Assembly: GCF_907165205.1 (NCBI RefSeq)
Contig: NC_058196.1
Location: 22,734,501-22,798,500 of the forward strand
Direction: 5' to 3'
Source of the DNA: Coccinella septempunctata
Lineage: Eukaryota > Arthropoda > Insecta > Coleoptera > Coccinellidae
DNA: 64,000 nt
The notes under the pieces are model-generated. The model saw nothing but the letters and a program-made list of their open reading frames with translations. It searched no databases and was not told where the DNA came from. Both the position numbers and the translations under genes were made by a program. The number at the start of each line of letters is the position of its first letter. Positions within the stretch are counted from its first letter, which is position 1. Shown here piece by piece: positions 1 to 11,639 of the stretch.

Positions 1-490
1 CAAAATTACCTTCAGAATAACTAGCTAATTCTGTGACACTACACATCTGTGGATCTTTCAAACAGAGTTGTATTCAGCCAAAGTGCCCAATTTTTCAAAT
101 TTCATAGATACTTTTCAATTTTTGATCATCAAATTACTGGAATTACGAGATAATATGAAGAATACTTTTATTTCACAAAACGTTCAAATATGCATGACTA
201 GCGTCCAACTTAGTTTCAAGAGTAGGGTTCTTTGAATTTTTGGTATTTTTATGGCACGTAATGGTCATAATGGGGAAATTGGAAGACGTGGGACTTATCT
301 TGTGTTCGAAAAAGATTAATAAAATCAATGAAAAACAGTATTCCGAAATTCATTTCATTCGATAAAAAACCGTTTGTGCGGTAGAATCAAAAATAACATA
401 TTTTATGGTTTTTGAACAGCCTGTTTCTTTTAAACTGAGCCGATTCGGAAAAAATGATGAAGGAAAAAAGTGTTTCCTTTGACCTCAAGA
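1..490 (+). repeat. Family A inverted-repeat element, truncated copy (A1)
   Basis: This is the inner and right part of a repeat whose complete copies lie at 17289-17958 and 52506-53206. It shares the blocks around CATCTGTGGATC, the AAACAGAGTTGTATTCAGCC run and the right-end AAGTGTTTCCTTTGACC. The left end is cut by the window edge. The right terminal repeat breaks off after the CTCAAGAAT motif, so the last 40 bases are missing. It has no coding capacity. Confidence 0.85.
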
Positions 491-870
491 ATAAACGTAA
501 ATTTCGTTCATCACATTTTTTCGAATTCATTTATTTCTCGAATAAAATCCACATTGTCAGAGATAAGTAATTACCAAAAATATTTTTGCAAATTGGTTCA
601 TCAAAGATTCCTGGAGTTCCTCGGTACCCCAAGGATACCACTATCAAGAGTTCACACTGCTCGCGTAGGTGATTTCCTAGGACTGCTCCTCAACGACGTT
701 GACATAAAATTCTCCGATGACATATTTAATAAACTTGAACTCCATCCAACTTTGTTGTCTCCATTCAAATTTCCGTCGAGATGGAAAATAGACGTCACCA
801 CGCCTTTCCGATTGTAAAATTGCACGTTTTCACGGTTCGTTCTCGACATAATTTCTACTTTTTTTTCTAG
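491..870. other. Intron sequence of ATG16, no recognised content
   Basis: Overlapping frames of about 115 codons exist on both strands here, but neither resembles a family I know and neither has splice sites matching its neighbours. The stretch ends in a good polypyrimidine tract and TCTAG acceptor for the exon at 871. Confidence 0.5.
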
Positions 871-959
871 GACGAGAATAGGCAGCTGGTAGAGCGACTG
901 ATCAAGTACAAGACGAAAGACGTTGACAGGTTGAATGAGGAAAACGACAATTTTCTTAG
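871..959 (+). CDS. ATG16: ATG16 internal exon: end of coiled coil
   Basis: This exon encodes 29 codons plus two bases, starting DENRQLVERLIKYKTKDVDR and ending with LNEEND. It matches the end of the ATG16/ATG16L1 coiled coil, where the family has an ENRxLVxRxxxxKxxxxxxLNxEN pattern. ATG16 forms a dimeric scaffold for the ATG12-ATG5 conjugate and places LC3/ATG8 lipidation on the growing autophagosome membrane. The acceptor is a T-rich TCTAG at 861-870 and the donor is GTGAGT at 960. The exon leaves in phase 2 (AG), which fits both the 45-base exon at 3731 and the optional exon at 2663. The gene's first exons, with the ATG5-binding region, must lie left of the window. A short coiled coil alone would be weak evidence, but the downstream exons make the assignment firm. 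Confidence 0.85.
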
Positions 960-1269
960 GTGAGTTGTTTTTTTCCTCGCATTTTCCACAGGCTTGAATT
1001 TTTGTATATATGTTCAAGATAAGTTTTTTCTATTTTCTGTGAATGGCGTACTTTTATAGTAGTTGCTGTCGTTTGGAGTGTGTATATACGGGAAATTTTC
1101 TTTATGTGGGAAGTTATGTAGAATGATTGTTTGCGAATTGGTTTTCTTTCCATATTTACTTTTTGATGTTTTGAGGTTTTTTGCTGGAATGTGATTAAGT
1201 TATGACTAAATTCTTCAGAAATTATTTATATTTATTCCACAACGAATTTCAGCTCCAAATATAATTTAA
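960..1269. other. ATG16 intron, nothing recognised
   Basis: AT-rich intron sequence with no coding frame, repeat or RNA that I can recognise. Confidence 0.5.
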
Positions 1270-1570
1270 AAATTGAGTCGAGGTTGGCAATATGCAGATT
1301 GATTGGGCAGTGATCCTGCTTGGTTGAACAATTGTGATGTGTGATTGAACAAACATCAGTCTTGATGAAACAATCATAGAGTTCAATTAGACAAGTGCTT
1401 GATCGGACAATCCTAATATTTATTGGTTAATCAAATTTTTGATTTGAAAATCGAAATAGTTGATTGGGCAATCAAAATGTTTGATTTGAAAATCAAAATA
1501 CTTGATTGGGCAATCATGAAGACTTATTGGACAATAATCATGCCTGATTGCATGGTTACCACACTCGATC
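1270..1570. repeat. Family G: degenerate tandem repeat with TTGATTGGGCAATCA units
   Basis: Units of about 21 bases, best seen as a 42-base double unit between 1430 and 1530, alternate TTGATTGGGCAATCAAAAT and TTTGATTTGAAAATCAAAAT. The array frays on both sides. The same GATCGGACAATC motif recurs at 49575-49605 and GATTGGGCTCTCAAA at 42474, so this is a dispersed tandem-repeat family. The 61-codon open frame through it is only the repeat translated. Confidence 0.6.
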
Positions 1571-1579
1571 GTATAATTA

Positions 1580-2319
1580 TACAGGGCGAGTCTTTGACTT
1601 GTACATAAAGTTTAACAGATGATTTCTAAGGTAAAAAAAAAACACTTTTCTCTTACTATTTTTTCCAATTTGGCTCGGTTGAAAAGATACAGCTGGTTGA
1701 AAATCTGTAATGTAATTTTTTTCATTGATAAGGTTCTTGATAATGATCATTACATGTTATAATAATACCAGAAATGTAAAGAATCCAACCTTTAAAAGTA
1801 TTCTTCATATTTTAACGTATAACGCGCCGTTTTAGAGTAATTTGATAATCAAGAACAACAAAAAGTCTGTGAACAACGGAAAATTGTGTACTTTGGCTGA
1901 ATGCAACTCAGTTTAATAGATACATACACTTAAAACATAACACACTGTGTAGTGTCATAGATTCAACTTGTTATTCTGAAGAGAATTTTGTTATCATTAT
2001 AGTGTTATGTGTTTGTCAACCTTGCAACCACAGAACACTAATATCCATATCTAGTTTTAACCATAGAGTTACAAATGAATAATTACATAATGGAGGTGAA
2101 TATCAGAGCTAATATGGGTGGTTGCAAGCCGAATTGGTTATTATTGTCCAATATGAATCTTGAAAGGGTCTATTTAATACTTGGAAAAATATTATTAAGA
2201 TTCAAAAATGGCTATATCTTTTGACCTAGGTCGAATCGAAAAAGTGACAAAGGAAAAAATGTCTCTTTTGACCTCAAGAATCTATCAATATATGGTACAA
2301 GTCAAATACTAACCCTGTA
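1580..2319 (-). repeat. Family A element, complete but diverged (A2)
   Basis: The left end reads TACAGGGCGAGTCTTTGAC and the right end AACCCTGTA, the inverted termini of family A, 740 bp apart. Internal blocks run in reverse to A5 and A9, for example the GGCTGAATGCAACTCAG and TAGTGTCATAGATTCA segments. It is more diverged than A5 or A9 and has no coding capacity. Confidence 0.8.
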
Positions 2320-2662
2320 TATGCTTAAAGGATCATTATTTCTGATTGTATTATTAATATGGTTATAAATTTTTCAAGAACTTCCGTCAATAAAAAATGA
2401 GCTTTCTTTAAATTTTTCCTTTTTTTTTTAAACTTTTGAAACCTTTTATTGGTTCCTTTTTCGTAATTTTTATTCCTTCTCGTTGGTGTAAAATTTTCTC
2501 AACTCTGTAAATACGCAAATTACTGTTTATCCTGTTGCAAAGAATGGTATCGTAAAGGTTTTGAGGTCAAAACAACACTTCGAATTGTACAAAAAGGTTT
2601 GGTTCTGAACAACTTTTCTTTTATCTAAATAACACCAAAAATTTCATTTTATTTCTGTACAG
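2320..2662. other. ATG16 intron
   Basis: AT-rich sequence with long T and A runs. It ends in a pyrimidine-rich stretch with two closely spaced AG acceptors (2661-2662 and 2668-2669). Nothing else is recognised. Confidence 0.5.
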
Positions 2663-2710
2663 TTTTCAGCCTTCTGGATGGCCTCCTGGTGCCGATCTGG
2701 AGAAAACCAT
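2663..2710 (+). CDS. ATG16: Candidate 48-base cassette exon of ATG16
   Basis: A pyrimidine-rich tract ends in TACAG at 2662 and a GTAAAT donor follows at 2711. The 48 bases between keep the reading frame of the flanking exons: entering in phase 2, they read SFQPSGWPPGADLEKT and leave in phase 2. A second AG seven bases downstream would give 41 bases and break the frame, so the upstream AG is the plausible one. Skipping this exon also leaves the frame intact, since 959 joins 3731 directly. The position, just after the coiled coil, is where mammalian ATG16L1 has an alternatively spliced exon of similar size. The peptide itself is not conserved in any way I recognise. This is inference from splice signals and phase only. 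Confidence 0.35.
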
Positions 2711-3730
2711 GTAAATTTTCTTTTCATTTCCCGCATTTTAACAACCAGGTGTTTGTTCATTAATTATCATCTACTATAAGTTTGTCAAATTCGTCACCTA
2801 ACAATTATTTGTTAGTCGTAGATGTGACGTTCGTATTATGTCGATAAAAATAACAATTTTTGACACCCACGAGGGAATTTATCATTTCATTTCTTACCTA
2901 TAGTTTAATGGTGTGTGAACTTGACGCCAAAATACCATCGGTATATACTCCCTTGAAAAAATGACTGCTTCCGATTTTTATCGTGTTTTTGTAAAGTGGT
3001 AGCTTATAACTGATTTGGTGTTATGGAGCACCCAGATGGTGCTCATTTGCCAAAAATTATGAGCAATTTAAGGGAGCGATCAACTTCTTTTTCCTCTCAT
3101 TTTATTCGAAGCTCTCTCCATTTTGATTTGGCATAACGAATTATGAAATGAAGTTAATACTAATAGTGATTTCTTCACTACCTCGATTTCGTGCTTTGAA
3201 ATTTCCGATAATTTCCTGGGGAGAATTTGATATTTTTGTTTATTTTTCGTGGAAACCAAAATTTATTGTTCGATATATTCCCTGAAGACGGCTGATTAAT
3301 GCTCACCGAAACGTTTTATAGAATAATCCACAATGATGGAAATAACTAACTATAATATCGAAAAAATAAAAAATCACTATGACAGGGTCTTTATGAATGA
3401 TTGTTATATCGTAGTAAGCTTCGAATTATTCTTTGTTGACTGTATGAAATTTCGTGAAGCTTATGTTTCCAGAAACGTGAAAAACAGAATATTTTTACGG
3501 CCACTGCGGTGTTACAATCGTCTATAAAAACCCTGCGTCATCTTCACTATAAATCTTGTATATTTGTTTTTTTCATTGTTACTTGTGTGGTGTAGAATTC
3601 TCTTTAGTTTCATACAGAATTTGTGACACTGTGCCTGTTTCCTTTTATTCCCCTTTATTTTGCATGCTTATATTTGTTTGTTGCTTCTTGAGTAGATAAT
3701 ACATGTTGCTTCTTGCTTTTGATATTCCAG
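2711..3730. other. ATG16 intron, nothing recognised
   Basis: Low-GC sequence. Two short open frames here have no family resemblance or splice support. It ends in a GATATTCCAG acceptor. Confidence 0.5.
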
Positions 3731-3775
3731 TGATGGGTCCAAAAAATTACTGAGCACATTTGGTCTATTCAAAAG
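3731..3775 (+). CDS. ATG16: ATG16 45-base microexon in the linker
   Basis: Entering with AG from the previous exon, the sequence reads SDGSKKLLSTFGLFK and leaves with AG, which joins G of the exon at 6021 to give KRKKY. The acceptor is TATTCCAG at 3730 and the donor GTACGT at 3776. Phases on both sides agree without adjustment, which is the main support. The peptide alternates bulky hydrophobic residues (L, L, F, L, F) with lysines. It sits where vertebrate ATG16L1 has a short SITNIFGRR-like segment between coiled coil and WD40 domain, a region linked to membrane binding. I infer, but cannot show, the same role here. Being 45 bases long, it could be skipped without breaking the frame. Confidence 0.75.
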
Positions 3776-6020
3776 GTACGTTGATTGGTTAGCGTTCATA
3801 AGCTCGATGTCGAATGTCATTACGTAACTTTCATTGTAGTTTAACTACTCGAAAAATGTCATCTGTCAATGGTGGTGGTAATATAATTGTACATATATTT
3901 TTTTAATTCATATTGAACCAGGCATTATGAAAGAATATATTTGTTTTTTTATTCAGTATTCTGTTTTTAGCACCACATAGTTCATTTCGTTAAATACTGA
4001 ATGAATGAACTATAATCACTTGGACCCATTTGAAAAGAGGAGTAAGTGATTGGAAAAATATTTCTCTTCAAAGATTCTCAGTCAATGATGACTGATTCTG
4101 ATGGGTGGATATTAGATTCCAAGCTTTATCAGAAATATTGATACTTAAAGATCACCTACTGTTAATTCTTCTCATTTGAAAAAATTCACTAGAGAGAAAT
4201 CGCTGACATTATATGTAGAGCTTATTACAAATGTGTTTTCGAAGAATTTTGGAGATCATCTGATGTTATTGGGTGTAGGTCTGTTTTTCTTTATTTGTTT
4301 ACGGACATTTCTACAGATCACAAAAATAAAATTAACATGCGTTGAGAAAAATTCGTCTACAATTAGGCTGCTGAACTTTGAACTTTGCCTTTCTCTTTCT
4401 GATCTTATACAGGGAGAGTCATCAAGGCTGGTGGCCAAAATTGATGAAGTGTCAATATTTACTGACTGACAAGAGATATGGGTTTGCGGTTTTGACTGGT
4501 TAACTTGAAATATAACATCATCAAAGATTTTTTTTCAATGGCAATCCTAACTTTTCATCTATATTCTTAAGTAATATAGTTCAAAAATTGAATGTCAAGA
4601 AGTGTTTGCTTATCGTTTACTGTCAAATAAAAAAGTTGAATAAAAATGTGAGGAGAGTAAGTATACTATCGAGTGAAGATTAGGGAGGACATTCATGGTA
4701 CTTTGCGACGTAGGGGCTAAATCAAGATGTTTCTTTCTGAACAAATGGAGAACTTCATTTTGTGTTCTTGCTTTATCTCCATACCCAATCATGATTGTTC
4801 TTCGCTCAATACAATGTTACTCTCCTTATTCATTTTTATTCAAATTATTCATTCGATAAAAAATCTCTTGTCATTCCATTTTCAAATTGCTTGAATTATT
4901 TTATTGAATCAAAATTGATTGAAAATCAGATTTCCTCATTTTGAAATAGTTGTTGTTAAATATCTTTCAAATAACAAGGAATAATGATTTGATATTTGTA
5001 ACTTATCAAGTTACACATGCAAGAATATCAATTCCCTTTAAGAAGTGTCATAAAAAATTAGGGAGTGCCATTCTTAATATTTCAAGTTTGCGACACGTTG
5101 TGTAATATTTTTAATAACCAAAAAAAGCGAAATTTAAAATTCTAATCTACCAGTTCGAGCATATTTACAAAAATAATGTCTCTGCATTCATTCTAAATTA
5201 GAGACAAGACTGGCACTGTATTCATAATTTCCAAATTGAAAGTGTTTTTCGTTCATGATGACCTTTTATTTGGAATCCAAGCATGGATGGATTTGCTGTG
5301 ATGTCAAATAATTATATGGATATAGTAGTAGTTCTGTTATTTTTGTGTTGTGTTTTTGTGCTGTGTTTTTATATTTTGTAGTTTTTGAGACTGGCTGCAT
5401 GTTTTGTGTATTTCTCCTCATCTGATCTGATTTTTTCGATTAACATGAACACGATGTCTCTAAAATGGACGGTGAATATATAGTTGACTTTGTATTCTGC
5501 ATACTGTTAACACATTGCAACTGCCGATTTCGCACTCTTCTGTTATGAGTAACGTAAATTTAAGTACCTTGAGTAATTTCTAAATATATCCTGAGATATG
5601 AACATCAAATTGCTAAATCTAACAATACTTCTCACATCATTTTTATATTTTCACATTTGTTCGAACTCGTTTTCCAAATTAGACAGATTGATGAACAATA
5701 AAGATTCGAGTTGGTTGTTCTGAATTGAATTGGACATTTGTTCCAATCATTATCACAATTCCACACGATATTACTCTGTTGTGAGTAATGGAGCTTTTTT
5801 CCATGGACAGCCGTGAAGACAATTTGTCAGTATGCCCAATAATTCTATTTGGAGTGTATCTTGCTAATCGAAATTTTTCGTTGGTGATATAGGATGTTAA
5901 GTTACGATGATGGTGATGAAATATTTCATCGAGCTTATGAACTGCAAGACAACATTCGAATATTTCCACGTTATCTTCATGGATAATATGACTAATTCCT
6001 AACTCTGCGTTTTGTTTTAG
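3776..6020. other. ATG16 intron
   Basis: 2.2 kb of AT-rich DNA. Near 4408 there is a TATACAGGGAGAGTC motif resembling a family A end but without a matching partner. Short frames around 4176-4792 and 5679-6071 have no recognisable product. The acceptor TTTTGTTTTAG closes the intron at 6020. Confidence 0.5.
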
Positions 6021-6159
6021 GAAAAAATACCTCAAAGTACAGAAGGATATCGAGGATGCATGTAGGGACACGAGTAGGGACTCAGTTGAAGAAATTTCGG
6101 AGGCTTATAACATTCCTTTGCAAGAGACGATGTTACCGACTAAGTGTGTTGCGAAAATC
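6021..6159 (+). CDS. ATG16: ATG16 linker exon
   Basis: The exon has one base completing an arginine codon plus 46 codons, beginning KKYLKVQKDIEDACRDTS and ending MLPTKCVAKI, with a GTAAGT donor at 6160. It leaves in phase 0 and runs straight into the first WD40 exon, so the junction reads CVAKI-DAHDGEV, matching the family layout in which a short basic or aliphatic strand precedes the DAHDGEVNAV motif. The acidic and charged middle part is a variable linker with no domain I know. Confidence rests on phase, splice consensus and position. Confidence 0.82.
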
Positions 6160-7047
6160 GTAAGTCTTTTATATAATGCGATATACTGAAAAAATCTCTT
6201 TCTGAAGATAAACAAAGATGTAGGAACTAGAACTGCGCCTTGTGTAGCCGTACGATTTTGATAGGTTGAACTAGAATCATTTTCGAACTCAGCTCGAATT
6301 TGAACTATACAACCGGGCCTAAAAATTGTGACCAGGAAAAGCTAAATGAGCTTAGTGCCAAAAGTTTGTTCTGGTATTGAGCCAAAACTGCTTCAGTTCC
6401 AAATTCGGCAATAATACTTGACGGGTTTTGAAAAGCTTCTGAATAAAACAAAAGAACTCGACAGCGAGTGAACTAAACCGTCGTACAGTATAATTACAAA
6501 TGAACGCTGGCATATAAGACTGTTAGAAATTTTTTGCAGCATGGAGATATTACCAGAGCCAACTTCTGTTCGCCATATATGTTGATAGCAAGAGAATAAT
6601 AGGCACTAATAGGCACACATAGCTTCAAGGCTACGCATTGGCTTTAGCATATAGATTCTTTGGGTGTATGAAATGTGTAATGGCTTTTTCTCGGAGTTCT
6701 TGAGCGATAGCTGTTCATTACAGAGAAAATTGCAAACTCAACCTTTTAGCTTCTAGTCGAATACAAGGTTTTCCGCTATCTAATGTGTTAGCCATGACTA
6801 TTGAAAGTCAAAATCTGAGTTCTCAAATTTATTCAGCAACTCGAAATTGGGAACATCATAATCACTTACCCACAATCATAAAATCCACCAATTGAAGGCT
6901 ATATAAATTGGTATCTTTCAAATCAAAGCATAGTTAAATCGATGACCTGAGAGAAGAGGAAAAGGAAAGTCTCCTATATGCTAAAAATGTCATTTGTGGG
7001 ACCAAAATCTAAATGTGTCATTCTCCAGTGACATTATCGTGCACCTA
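6160..7047. other. ATG16 intron, nothing recognised
   Basis: AT-rich sequence without recognised repeats or frames. It ends at the insertion of element B1. Confidence 0.5.
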
Positions 7048-8272
7048 TACTCTATTCACTTTTATTTTAGCAGTCGGTTGGCCATGGAAATTTGACTCAT
7101 TTCACTATGTATAGTACAAAAATGTGGGGTTATGACGCTTGTCAAAACATTTTTGGGTTTTAAATCAACGCTATGTTGCCCGTTCTGCGTAAAAGTTTCT
7201 GTAATTACTTATTTTATCACAATGTCGAATCTCTTCGGAAAATATGTGACGAACATAATTGATGTTTATACAAACTGATTGAAGGCATACCAAATCCAGT
7301 TATTTGCATGGAAAATAAATACAAGAGATCAGTATAATATCATAATATGCACTAGCTTGAGGAGAGTTAATGTTCGTTATCTTCTTTGCCTAAAGTTTGA
7401 ATACGTTACATCAGTTGTAGATTTCAAAAATATTAACCCGAAGATGAAATGCATATGTTGCAGTGGTTGGGAATGGGTATCTCCCGAAAGAATTAACAGA
7501 TAATTACAAGAATCTTAAATTCTTCAACAAAAATGATCTTGCATCAATATAAGTAAAAGAAATTAAAGCAAGTTTCAATCAAGATGAATTTCATCTTTGA
7601 ACAAAAATTACACATGAATAACCAATTAGCAGGACAACTGGCGCGTATTTGTGGCTGTTCATCTTAATGCATTGATATAATAATAATATTTAGGTATTTA
7701 TTGGTACCTTAAGACATTTACAATGTATAGGACAAGTCAAATGAAAAAGAGAAAAATCAATTTCCGGGAACTTATTCTACGATGACATTTATCGAAAATC
7801 CTGTAGTAAACTTTTCGCATTACTTCATTCAAACATAAAATTCTCAAATGGCACCACTTTTTTGGGTCTCCCAATAGAAGGAAATTCTTTGTCATCCTCT
7901 TCATTCAGAATCTTTCTGATTGTGGAAATATTCAGCTTAAATATAAGTCGTTTAGATTCAGATGAAACATTATATAAATTCTCTTACATTGAACATGTTC
8001 GCTACCGTCTGACGTATTGTGGATTTTAGATTATCAGGGTATAACTATTTGAATGAGCGGACCTGAATTCTAAATAGCACTTCCTGAAACACTGTTTCTT
8101 TTTTTTCAATCACTTTCGGCATTTTCGTAATAAAAATTGATATTAATTGTGGCAACGGCGTTATGACATTAACCACATTTCATGAGTGCCAACCTTACTC
8201 CGTTCTAGTTACAAAAACTTGAGAAAATTATTTCATGGCTAACCGACTGCTAAAATAAATGTGAATGGAGTA
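7048..8272 (+). repeat. Family B TIR element, complete (B1)
   Basis: The left end TACTCTATTCACTTTTATTT and a right end that reads the same in reverse, each followed by GCAGTCGGTTGGCCATG, form terminal inverted repeats of about 40 bp flanked by TA. The element is 1225 bp long. On the minus strand near 8120-7850 a decayed frame starts with MPKVIEK and carries an ISTIRKILNEEDDKEFPSIG segment, like the helix-turn-helix part of a Tc1/mariner-type transposase. No catalytic region remains, so it is non-autonomous. Related copies are at 46413 and 62066. Confidence 0.85.
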
Positions 8273-8355
8273 TAATTAAAATGGTTCTTCATGGTCAATG
8301 AAAAGATCCATTTATATAGTTCACATTATCCTTAACGATCTATTTTTTTTTGCAG

Positions 8356-8461
8356 GACGCGCATGACGGTGAAGTGAACGCCGTTAAGTGGAGTCCAGCT
8401 GACGGTATGGTCGCGACCGCGGGTGCCGATCGGAAGGTCAAACTGTGGGACGCGTCAAAAG
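8356..8461 (+). CDS. ATG16: ATG16 exon: WD40 repeat 1
   Basis: 35 codons plus one base, starting DAHDGEVNAVKWSPADGMVA and ending RKVKLWDASK. This is the highly conserved first blade of the ATG16L1 WD40 propeller, with the GH-like start DAH, the A-T-A/G-G-A-D turn and the closing VKLWD. The propeller mediates membrane recruitment and cargo or receptor contacts, including non-canonical LC3 lipidation on single membranes. The acceptor is T-rich TGCAG at 8355; the donor is GTCAGT at 8462, slightly off consensus. The exon leaves in phase 1, and the G plus GA of the next exon make glycine. Confidence 0.95.
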
Positions 8462-11157
8462 GTCAGTTTTAGCAGGAAGAACCATCCCATTGCGCTACCT
8501 TCATTATGCCATCATGCTTGTTGTTCGGTGGAGGCTTGTTTTTTTATATATTTGTTAAGAATAAATTATTTTTATTGAATGTTTTATGTCGTTGTTTTTG
8601 TCTTCATTTTTTTTCTTGTAAGTGTTGTTCAGAGGACATTGGTCGAGTTGAGTTTGTTGTATTGTTAGTACTGTCAACTGTCCATATTTTAACGTTTAAG
8701 ATAACATGTTTAACTTCAATAAGAACAAAAAGAAAAGAATATTCGAACTAACATTGTAGACTCAACAAGCTTTAACACGAATTCAGTTTTTCAACTAATT
8801 AGCACGAGGATATTGACATGAATGCATGTTCTGGGCGATATCATTTCATTCTGATTGCATTCATTTTGAGCTTGGTCATCCGAAGTAATAGCAATAAAAG
8901 TAAGTAGAATTCTATGGAAAGAGATACCTTCATCACTCAGTCAAGAAATTGCACTTATACTGAAGGAACATCTGAAAAAAGTACATTACAAACTAATCTT
9001 CATTCGAAGGAAGAATCTGAGGTGCATGACTATCTCAGCTATTGAATTATCCTCTAACCTAAGTTTGATACGAATATTCATTAGAGTTATTCATGTTGGT
9101 AGTTTCATTACATGGCTGTAGATTTCTGTGCGAAGGCATGCCATCACTACGATCAATTTTGAAGTTTGGATTGAAATATACTTCTGATTTAGCAAAATAA
9201 TTATACTACTTCAGGAAATTCGGCCTACGAGCTTAATGTTGAGGATTTCCTAACTATGTACCCTAAGAGGGTATTGAATTTGGGTACACAAACTGGAATT
9301 TTAGGTCAATCTTCTTGGGGAAGCGGTGATGTTAGAAAAAAATAATAAATGCATAATACTTTATTACTGATTAAATCCCAAATAACCGATGTATAAAACT
9401 CGTTTCTTGGAGAATAAAAATTTTAATGGCCCATTAAACTATAATTGACGCTTCTGCTGGGCGATTGAACTAAATGAATAACATCGTTATAAAGGTAAGG
9501 TAGTGGCAGTATTTCCGAAGAAATCATAGACCATACCGCACTTTTCTGCCTTTTTCTCATATTTCTAACATTGTTGCACAAGTGCAAAATATATAATATG
9601 GCGTAAAAGAATTGGATTGGAAGTATTCAACTGGCACTGGCACTGGCAATATGAAGATATTGTTTCGCAATGCACGGCGGTGCTTTTCTGGATTTTTTGC
9701 AAGAAGATTGTGGCAAAAAAATGTGTGAAGTATTGTCAGTGAAAACTTCAACCTCGCCTTTATTTTAACTATCAGCAATTCCTGGTTGGTTCGATAGGAA
9801 ATTTCGAGGGAAGAGAATGACCATCGGAACATTAGAGGTAAGGAACGCATGGGCGTAACGAAAGGGGATTATTGGGTACATAACCCCCCCTATTGGTTGA
9901 AAGAAATGAAAAAAATCATCACTTTATTTGATTTTATTATATACTAGCTCCATCTCTCTCCTTACTAATGTTGGTCGCCCTCGTTGGCTACTGAAACTTA
10001 CTAGACCTTTGATTTTCCCAGCTTTTTCGAAACTTTTTTCTACAAAGTATGAGGAAGGTTTAAAAAAATTAAAACATTGGTTCAGCGGTTTTACGTGATG
10101 CGATGACAAACCAAAATAGGGTTCCATTTTTATTTATAAAGATTCCTCCTCTTAGCTTCAACCACGTAAAGATTCCCAGATAGAACATTTGTCAAAGATT
10201 CGATATAAATTAACAAAAAAATTATCAGCATATCCTTGTGAAATGAAAAAGCCAACTTGATGGTTTGTATTAAACCTTGAAGACGGCAAGAATATGGTGT
10301 ATAGAAGGAGCTTGACACTACTTTCCATGGTCTACTTGAGGACGAATATTTTTGAACGATCTTATACTTCTTCTGCCGCCTTATGGTGAATCTCTCTACG
10401 CTGCTTCTTAAACTGCTTCCCATTTTCAAGCACAGTGCTTATGGAAATTTAACACTTTTCATCGACTTCGAGCCAAATTCTTGAAACCACAAAGAATGGT
10501 TTGATTTCATTCTTCATTGAGCTGAATTTATAACTTCCAAACCATTCCATGAAGATCAATATAGAATATAACGCTTCAAAAACATTCAAATATGAATAAA
10601 CTTCCCTGAAACCTGAAACTTTCACACTCTATTCTATGACGATCCAAGTAGAAATCTATTTTTGAATGGATGATCCCACTTATCATTATTAGCTATCAGA
10701 TTTTGATTGAAGAATAATTTTACAGGAACAGAGAATCAAAATTTATTCTGAATTTGTGAGATATTACTTACATTGGCAGATGAAAGATAAAAATTAACTG
10801 GAGTAGTAGTTTATTTGAAAATACAGTGAACATTACCACGATCAATACCTTATGACATTTCCCTTCCTGTGTGGTAGAAAATTCTTCGCTTGGCAACTTG
10901 GACTCTCCTCTATAACTTTTTTTGTATTGTTTACTGTGTTTATCATATTTTATTCCTCTTAATCCTTATGCCCACAGCTTACACCTACCTTAACTTCATC
11001 CTGCTTGCCTTCACATAATAGGACACAGATGCATGCAAAGAACTTACAAAAGGCACACTCTAACTATACTACATTTTGTCTGGCCTTGGTCTGTATGTTT
11101 GTGAGTCCAGAGTTTGAAATCGATAATGTTATTAGACAAGTTCTCTCATGTTCGCAG
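8462..11157. other. ATG16 intron
   Basis: 2.7 kb of AT-rich intron. Minus-strand frames at 9557-9850, 9924-10127 and 10130-10429 resemble no family I can name; they may be transposon debris. The acceptor TTCGCAG closes the intron at 11157. Confidence 0.5.
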
Positions 11158-11300
11158 GACACGTGGTGAGCAAGGGCATGCTTGTCGGTAGTAACGCGGG
11201 TGTTATGTCTTTGGACTTTGATTCAACGGGTTCGATGATTCTTGCTGCTTCCAACGACTACGCCAGCAGGGTGTGGACGGTGTCGGACATGAGATTAAGG
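11158..11300 (+). CDS. ATG16: ATG16 exon: WD40 repeat 2
   Basis: Two bases plus 47 codons. The peptide contains GSNAGVMSLDFDSTGS and ILAASNDYASRVWTVSDMRL, the signature second blade of ATG16L1 (family pattern SLSGSNAGITSIEFD and LAASNDxASRxWTVDDxRLR). A good GTGAGT donor follows at 11301 and the exon ends in phase 0. The next exon should begin with an HTLTGHSGKV-like strand. I searched both by eye and by frame and found no such exon in the remaining 52.7 kb, so the rest of the propeller is beyond the window or the assembly breaks here. Confidence 0.95.
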
Positions 11301-11639
11301 GTGAGTTTCTCTCTTTTATAGTTGCTGACTTGATCAAGTTATGTTATACTTAGAAAGCGCCTTTAGTATCTTTCTAAGCACGAACATAGTGTGAATATTC
11401 ATTTTTACATTTATTTCAACGAATTCTCTCTATTATCTTCTTCATGTTATTATTTTTCCTTATTCGGATCACTCATATTACTGTTTGGAGAGAAATCTTT
11501 CAGATTAGTAATATTGATGACTACATACTGAAGTGATTCAAAATGCCTTTTTGAGGAGTGAGTCGTTATTTCTAAAAAATAATCATTTACATCACATTTT
11601 TGTCCCAAAGTTACGCAAAAGTTAAAGGGTATTCAGGAT
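11301..11639. other. ATG16 intron start, nothing recognised
   Basis: AT-rich sequence downstream of the donor, with no features seen. Confidence 0.5.

Noticed and set aside
470..817. 115-codon plus-strand frame before the ATG16 exon
   Set aside because: Starts inside a family A copy, its stop precedes the exon acceptor, and it has no similarity to ATG16 N-terminal regions.
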